A DNA stretch of 8,287 nucleotides from Deltaproteobacteria bacterium (lineage in GTDB: Bacteria; Desulfobacterota; DSM-4660; Desulfatiglandales; Desulfatiglandaceae), in assembly GCA_019313765.1 (NCBI GenBank), contig JAFDAP010000095.1, positions 1 to 8,287 of the forward strand, in the 5' to 3' direction. This document shows, in pieces, positions 5,483-8,287 of this stretch (positions within the stretch are counted from its first letter, which is position 1; every line of letters begins with the position of its first letter). A program made the position numbers and the translations under genes. Below the pieces are notes generated by a model. That model did not search any database. It was not told the DNA's origin and saw only the letters and a list, made by a program, of their open reading frames with translations.

Positions 5483-5510
5483 ATATACAAGAGTTCGAAG
5501 TGAGAAGCAA
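5482..5510 (-). promoter_or_regulatory. promoter-like sequence for the histidine kinase
   Basis: On the minus strand TTGCTT (5505-5510) and TATATT (5482-5487) are separated by exactly 17 nt. The -10 box matches five of six and the -35 box three of six. If used, transcription would begin near 5475, inside the longest possible reading frame, which argues for a start codon downstream of 5482. Confidence 0.35.
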
Positions 5511-5527
5511 TGAAGAATCCTTATAAT
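5500..5527 (+). promoter_or_regulatory. promoter-like sequence for surE
   Basis: A perfect -10 box TATAAT (5522-5527) lies 16 nt after GTGAGA (5500-5505, four of six matches to TTGACA). Transcription would begin near 5534, leaving a leader of about 33 nt. It overlaps the minus-strand kinase promoter, so the two divergent transcripts could interfere with each other. Confidence 0.45.
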
Positions 5528-5543
5528 CTGCGTTCATCTGCGT
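5526..5543. repeat. two-copy ATCTGCGT tandem, 10-base period
   Basis: ATCTGCGT occurs at 5526-5533 and 5536-5543, separated by TC. ATCTGCGTTCATCTGCGT-like strings are frequent intergenic sequences in many environmental genomes as I recall, so this is more likely a scrap of a dispersed repeat than a bespoke operator. A regulator-binding direct repeat with one helical turn of spacing cannot be excluded. Confidence 0.3.
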
Positions 5544-5566
5544 CCCATTGATGTATCGGAAATTCT

Positions 5567-6343
5567 ATGAAAATTCTTTTGACCAATGACGACGGCATTC
5601 ATGCTCCCGGACTGTTCGCCCTGTTTGAGGCCCTGAAATCGGACTATGACGTGGATATTGTCGCGCCGGAAGCAGAAATGAGTGCCGTGGGTCATGCTAT
5701 CACCCTGACTTCGCCGCTCAGGGTTCGAGAGGTTCAGAAAAGCGGATCATTCTTCGGTTACGCAGTCTCAGGCACTCCTGCCGACTGTGTAAAGATTGCG
5801 GTGCAGGAGCTGCTTGAAAGGACCCCGGACATTATTCTTTCCGGAATAAACGTGGGTGCCAATGTGGGCGTTAATATACTTTATTCCGGGACGGTCTCTG
5901 CGGCCACGGAGGGTGCCTTTTTGGGGGTTCGATCCGCTGCCATCTCACTTGCAACCAGGAAAAACCCGGATTTTGCGTTTGCGGCCCGATTCAGTAAAGA
6001 GATCATCCGGTTTATTGAGGACAGCGGTCTTAAGAAGGGAACGGCCTTGAATGTCAATATCCCGGCATGTCCTCCTGAGAAGATAGCCGGTGTATATATT
6101 ACAAGGCAGGGGACCTCCAGATTCGAGGAGCGCTTTGAACGCCGCAATGACCCGAGGGGCAACGTGTATTATTGGCTTTCGGGTGAAAAGTTTATTGAAA
6201 ACGGAAATCCGGAAAATGATTCCATGGCCCTGAAGGAAAACAAGATCACCATTACACCTATCCACTATGACCTCACATGCGAGAAGGAACTGGTGCGGTT
6301 GAAGGCCTTGCCCTTGCCGTCATGGCGCCATCTTAAGGGCTAA
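5567..6343 (+). CDS. surE: 5'/3'-nucleotidase SurE (survival protein)
   Basis: A 258-residue SurE, of normal family length (about 250-260). SurE removes phosphate from nucleoside 5'- and 3'-monophosphates, and in some species from short polyphosphate, using a divalent metal in the cytoplasm. It is tied to stationary-phase survival and often sits near pcm. The metal ligands are in place: D8 and D9 in TNDDG (6-10), S39 in PEAEMSAVG, and N95 in SGINVGANVG (92-101). SGTPADCV (68-75) and YSGTVSAATEGA (106-117) are further family signatures. ATG 5567 starts the canonical MKILLTNDDGIHAPG. Only a weak CGGAAA (5557-5562) precedes it, and an upstream ATG at 5551 is out of frame. It is divergent from the kinase. 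No pcm or rpoS-like gene lies nearby. The stop codon is immediately followed by, and shares bases with, a repeat element. Confidence 0.96.
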   Translation: MKILLTNDDGIHAPGLFALFEALKSDYDVDIVAPEAEMSAVGHAITLTSPLRVREVQKSGSFFGYAVSGTPADCVKIAVQELLERTPDIILSGINVGANVGVNILYSGTVSAATEGAFLGVRSAAISLATRKNPDFAFAARFSKEIIRFIEDSGLKKGTALNVNIPACPPEKIAGVYITRQGTSRFEERFERRNDPRGNVYYWLSGEKFIENGNPENDSMALKENKITITPIHYDLTCEKELVRLKALPLPSWRHLKG

Positions 6344-6562
6344 ATCCCAAATCACAAGCACCAAATTACAAACAAATCTCAAACTACAATATTCAATGAT
6401 CAAAACCGGATTGAAATGGCATTTCCAACATCGAACATCGAACTTCCAACGTTGAATTATGGTACGCCTTCGACGTTCGACGTTCATCTTTTTCCTGTTT
6501 GTATTTTCGAATTTTGGTCATTGGAATTTGTTTGATATTTGGGATTTGATATTTGGAATTTC
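6342..6562. repeat. about 220-bp A/T-rich imperfect inverted repeat with nested heptamer repeats
   Basis: The left arm starts inside the surE stop codon (AAATCCCAAAT, to about 6407). The right arm (6509-6562) reads as its complement: AAATTCCAAAT, CAAACAAAT and AATGACCAAAA on the minus strand match the left-arm motifs in order, at roughly three of four positions over 39 nt plus a shared AATGA(T/C)CAAAA end. The interior holds a small hairpin (GAAATG 6413-6418 / CATTTC 6420-6425), two AACATCG units (6427-6440) and two CGACGTT units (6471-6484). Similar AAATCCCAAAT / CATCGAACATCGAAC intergenic elements occur widely in deltaproteobacterial and other environmental genomes from memory. No gene is visible in it. 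Confidence 0.65.
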
Positions 6563-6591
6563 AATAAGTCAATAAAACTCCAACAAAGCAA

Positions 6592-6606
6592 ATCCCCTCT
6601 GGGGAT
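6592..6606 (-). terminator. hairpin downstream of the amidase, weak terminator candidate
   Basis: ATCCCC (6592-6597) and GGGGAT (6601-6606) are perfect arms with a 3-nt loop. Read as minus-strand RNA it follows the amidase stop by about 85 nt and is trailed by TTGCTTTGTTGG, which is T-rich but not a clean U run. Other short stems lie between it and the stop codon (TAGCC 6652-6656 / GGCTA 6661-6665). Nothing else is apparent from 6563 to 6690. Confidence 0.3.
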
Positions 6607-6690
6607 AACCAAAGCCCGGAGGCTGGGCCAGGATTTTTACTGGGAGATCCTTAGCCTGACGGCTATGAGCACAGAGGCTCGCCCTACTGT

Positions 6691-8100
6691 TCAGGAAATC
6701 TCCGGCCACAGATCATTCCAGGGGCATGTCTGTTCATATGCATAAGCGGCCTTGAGAACCAGGTCATCTCTGTGTCTTGGTCCGACGATCTGAAGGCCTG
6801 CCGGAAGGCCGGTATCTGTCAGCCCGACCCGGACGGTTGCCGCTGGATGGCCTGAGAGATTGAAAGGATATGTAAAGGCTACCGCACCGAGAAGCGGGAT
6901 GGGGTGGCCGTCAATCTCTCCAGGCGGCGGGCCCTTGGCCGCAAATGCCTCGGTGGGCATGGTGGGGGTCAGGAGGAGGTCAAAGCGCTCAAAGAATTCC
7001 CAGAGTGCTCGATTCAGGTCCGAGCGAATTTTCTGGTTCTTTATGTGGTCATCTAATGACAGTGTCTTTGCATGATCCAGTGACATCACAAGGGTTTTGC
7101 CCAATTCCGGGCGAATCTTTTCCAGGTCCTGGTGAACCTGTGCATAAATATCGCAGCTCGTGAGTTCGGACCACGCCTGGCCCACCTCGGGTATCTCCCC
7201 GTCCCAGATTTCAACGCTATGTCCCATCTTTTCAAATTGTCTTACGGCATCTTCCACGAGGGCCATGATATCCTGCTGTACCCGCGCATATCCTAAGGTT
7301 GGGCTGAAACCGACCTTTAAGGACTTATCAAGATTGTTCAGACTTTCCAGATAGGATATCCCCGGTCCGGGCAAGGAGTCCTGATCAGCAGGATGATAGC
7401 CTGCCACACAATCAAGATACAGGGCCGCATCCTCCACTGTTCTGCTTAAAGGCCCCTGTGTCAACGTCCGGCTGATATGATGTACAGGTACGGGACCTAA
7501 AGGCACCCGTCCATAAGAGGGCTTAAATCCAAAGCATCCCGAATAACAGGCCGGAATGCGGATGGATCCCCCTGCATCTGAACCGGTCGCTAAAGGGACC
7601 ATGCCGGATGCGACCGCGGCGGCCGAGCCTCCGCTTGAACCGCCCGGTGTGCGCTCACGGTTCCAGGGATTCCGGGTCACCCCAAACAGCCTGTTTTTGG
7701 TGAAACCTGTGAATCCGAATTCCGGTGTATTGGTCTTACCCACCACGAGGGCACCGGCACACTTAAGCCGTGCAACCTGAACAGAGTCCTGTTGGGCCAG
7801 ATTGTCCTTAAAGGGAACGGAACCAAAGCTGGTGACCATGCCTTTTACGTCTTCCAGGTCCTTTACCCCTATGGGAATGCCGGCTAATGGGCCGGGATCT
7901 TCGCCTTTAGCGATGCTATCGGCCATGGCCTTTGCCTCGGTCATGGCCTGATCGGCCTGCATGGCCACAAAGGCATTGAACGTGGGGTTTATTGCTTCGA
8001 TTGTTCTCAGGGTTTCCTCCATCAGCTCAACAGGGGAAAGGTCTTTTGAGCGGATGAGATTGGCCAGTTCAACGGCCGACTGATAGCGAATCAATGTCAT
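6691..8100 (-). CDS. amidase-signature family hydrolase
   Basis: A 469-residue cytosolic enzyme of the amidase signature (AS) family, which hydrolyses carboxamide C-N bonds. The Ser-cisSer-Lys triad is complete: K80 in GIPIGVKD, S155 in TPGGSSGGS (151-159), and nucleophile S179 in GSDAGGSIR (173-181). The stretch through GFKPSYGRVP (191-200) completes the signature. The C-terminal part has TPTMPTEAF (378-386) and the usual FNLSGHPA (413-420) and GLPAGLQIVG (431-440). It could be mistaken for GatA, but there is no gatB or gatC nearby and the GatA middle region (YYDAYY-like) is absent, so I favour a general or specialised amidase, substrate unknown. The start is secure: AAGGAG (complement of 8109-8114) lies about eight bases before the ATG. 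It appears to be monocistronic. FmdB-type proteins are historically linked to amidase loci, but the one here is 3.5 kb away in another operon. Confidence 0.93.
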   Translation of the reverse strand: MTLIRYQSAVELANLIRSKDLSPVELMEETLRTIEAINPTFNAFVAMQADQAMTEAKAMADSIAKGEDPGPLAGIPIGVKDLEDVKGMVTSFGSVPFKDNLAQQDSVQVARLKCAGALVVGKTNTPEFGFTGFTKNRLFGVTRNPWNRERTPGGSSGGSAAAVASGMVPLATGSDAGGSIRIPACYSGCFGFKPSYGRVPLGPVPVHHISRTLTQGPLSRTVEDAALYLDCVAGYHPADQDSLPGPGISYLESLNNLDKSLKVGFSPTLGYARVQQDIMALVEDAVRQFEKMGHSVEIWDGEIPEVGQAWSELTSCDIYAQVHQDLEKIRPELGKTLVMSLDHAKTLSLDDHIKNQKIRSDLNRALWEFFERFDLLLTPTMPTEAFAAKGPPPGEIDGHPIPLLGAVAFTYPFNLSGHPAATVRVGLTDTGLPAGLQIVGPRHRDDLVLKAAYAYEQTCPWNDLWPEIS

Positions 8101-8125
8101 GGCAGATTCTCCTTGAGCTTGTAAT

Positions 8126-8158
8126 AAAAAGAGGCCCCTAATCTCAGGACCTCTTTTT
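8126..8158 (-). terminator. strong intrinsic-terminator-like hairpin between right-edge gene and amidase
   Basis: AAAAAGAGG (8126-8134) pairs with CCTCTTTTT (8150-8158), and CC (8136-8137) with GG (8147-8148), around a 9-nt loop. The one odd position is C8135 against A8149. It is a mismatch in plus-strand RNA but a U-G wobble in minus-strand RNA, so the 12-bp stem is continuous only on the minus strand. There it ends in UUUUU. This fits termination of the gene entering from the right edge. A longer T run on the plus strand (8154-8160) means bidirectional action is possible. It sits 25 nt upstream of the amidase ATG, in what would be its leader. Confidence 0.65.
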
Positions 8159-8192
8159 TTCCGTATTACTATATAATTGAAGTTTCACCGAA

Positions 8193-8198
8193 ATTATA
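8193..8198 (-). promoter_or_regulatory. TATAAT -10 box upstream of the amidase, no clear -35
   Basis: The minus strand reads a perfect TATAAT here, but none of the 16-18-nt spacings gives a TTGACA-like box (best CATGGT at 17), and the TGN extension is absent. If it is the amidase promoter, the transcript would run through the terminator hairpin at 8126-8158 before reaching the gene. Confidence 0.25.
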
Positions 8199-8208
8199 CA
8201 TCGTACAT

Positions 8209-8287
8209 TTAAGCAACCATGCGCAACAGGGTGTTGATGAAAGATTTTTTCATGGATTTGGGGTGATTACGGCAAACGGTATCAAAA
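8209..8287 (-). CDS. 3' end of an unrecognised minus-strand gene (partial)
   Basis: Reading the minus strand from the right edge, a frame stays open for 25 codons to a TAA (complement of 8209-8211), giving a C-terminal end FDTVCRNHPKSMKKSFINTLL then RMVA. It is basic and too short to assign. The main support for a real gene is the terminator-like hairpin 50 nt downstream on the same strand, whose stem is best in that orientation. Chance openness over 25 codons is quite possible. Confidence 0.35.
   Translation of the reverse strand, partial: FDTVCRNHPKSMKKSFINTLLRMVA

Noticed and set aside
6691..8100. GatA subunit of the tRNA-dependent amidotransferase
   Set aside because: The catalytic triad fits the whole AS family, but gatB and gatC are not adjacent and the GatA-specific middle region is missing.

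Overview
The window looks like a piece of a Desulfobacterota (deltaproteobacterial) chromosome, probably from an anaerobe of the sulfate-reducer type. This rests on gene content: a stand-alone Mrp/Nbp35 ATPase beside two NifX-like proteins and an IscU/NifU-type scaffold, a cytosolic GAF histidine kinase, and long palindromic intergenic repeats of a kind I associate with that group. No 16S or other lineage marker is present, so the assignment is an inference. I see no phage, transposase, CRISPR or toxin-antitoxin genes.

Left edge (1-229): the 3' end of an unrecognised gene. From 230 to 765 there is no credible gene. This stretch holds a 23-nt palindrome across the stop codon, a 172-bp imperfect palindrome with perfect 18-bp ends, two further hairpins, and a sigma70-like promoter (TTGACA-16-TATTTT) for the next operon.

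Plus-strand operon (766-3102): mrp ATPase, NifX-like 1, IscU/NifU-like scaffold, NifX-like 2 and a small FmdB-type zinc ribbon. The genes are tightly packed (1-nt gap, 38-nt gap, 1-nt overlap, 10-nt gap), each with a readable ribosome binding site. Together they look like a module that builds or carries Fe-S (or Fe-heterometal) clusters: a scaffold with the three cluster-ligand cysteines, a P-loop carrier ATPase with its CxxC, and two cluster-binding NifX-fold proteins. No cysteine desulfurase or nitrogenase gene is in view. The arrangement resembles an unfused version of the Mrp-NifX fusion (MrpORP) described in Desulfovibrio. It is the best candidate here for an under-described system.

Minus-strand pair (5482-3113): a GAF-HisKA-HATPase histidine kinase followed by a single-span, membrane-anchored protein of unknown function. 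This pair converges on the Fe-S operon with only 10 bp between stop codons. The kinase has no response regulator beside it and its start codon is uncertain. The anchored protein carries an in-frame GC-rich palindrome that looks inserted.

Plus strand (5567-6343): surE, a survival-protein nucleotidase, divergent from the kinase across about 84 bp holding overlapping promoter-like sequences. Its stop codon abuts a second dispersed-repeat-like element (6342-6562), an A/T-rich inverted repeat with a heptamer tandem nested inside it in both orientations. From there to 6690 I see only small hairpins.

Minus strand (8100-6691): a complete amidase-signature hydrolase with an intact Lys-Ser-Ser triad. 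Upstream of it (8126-8158) is a strong terminator-like hairpin that pairs better as minus-strand RNA. It lies between the apparent 3' end of another minus-strand gene at the right edge (8209-8287) and the amidase.
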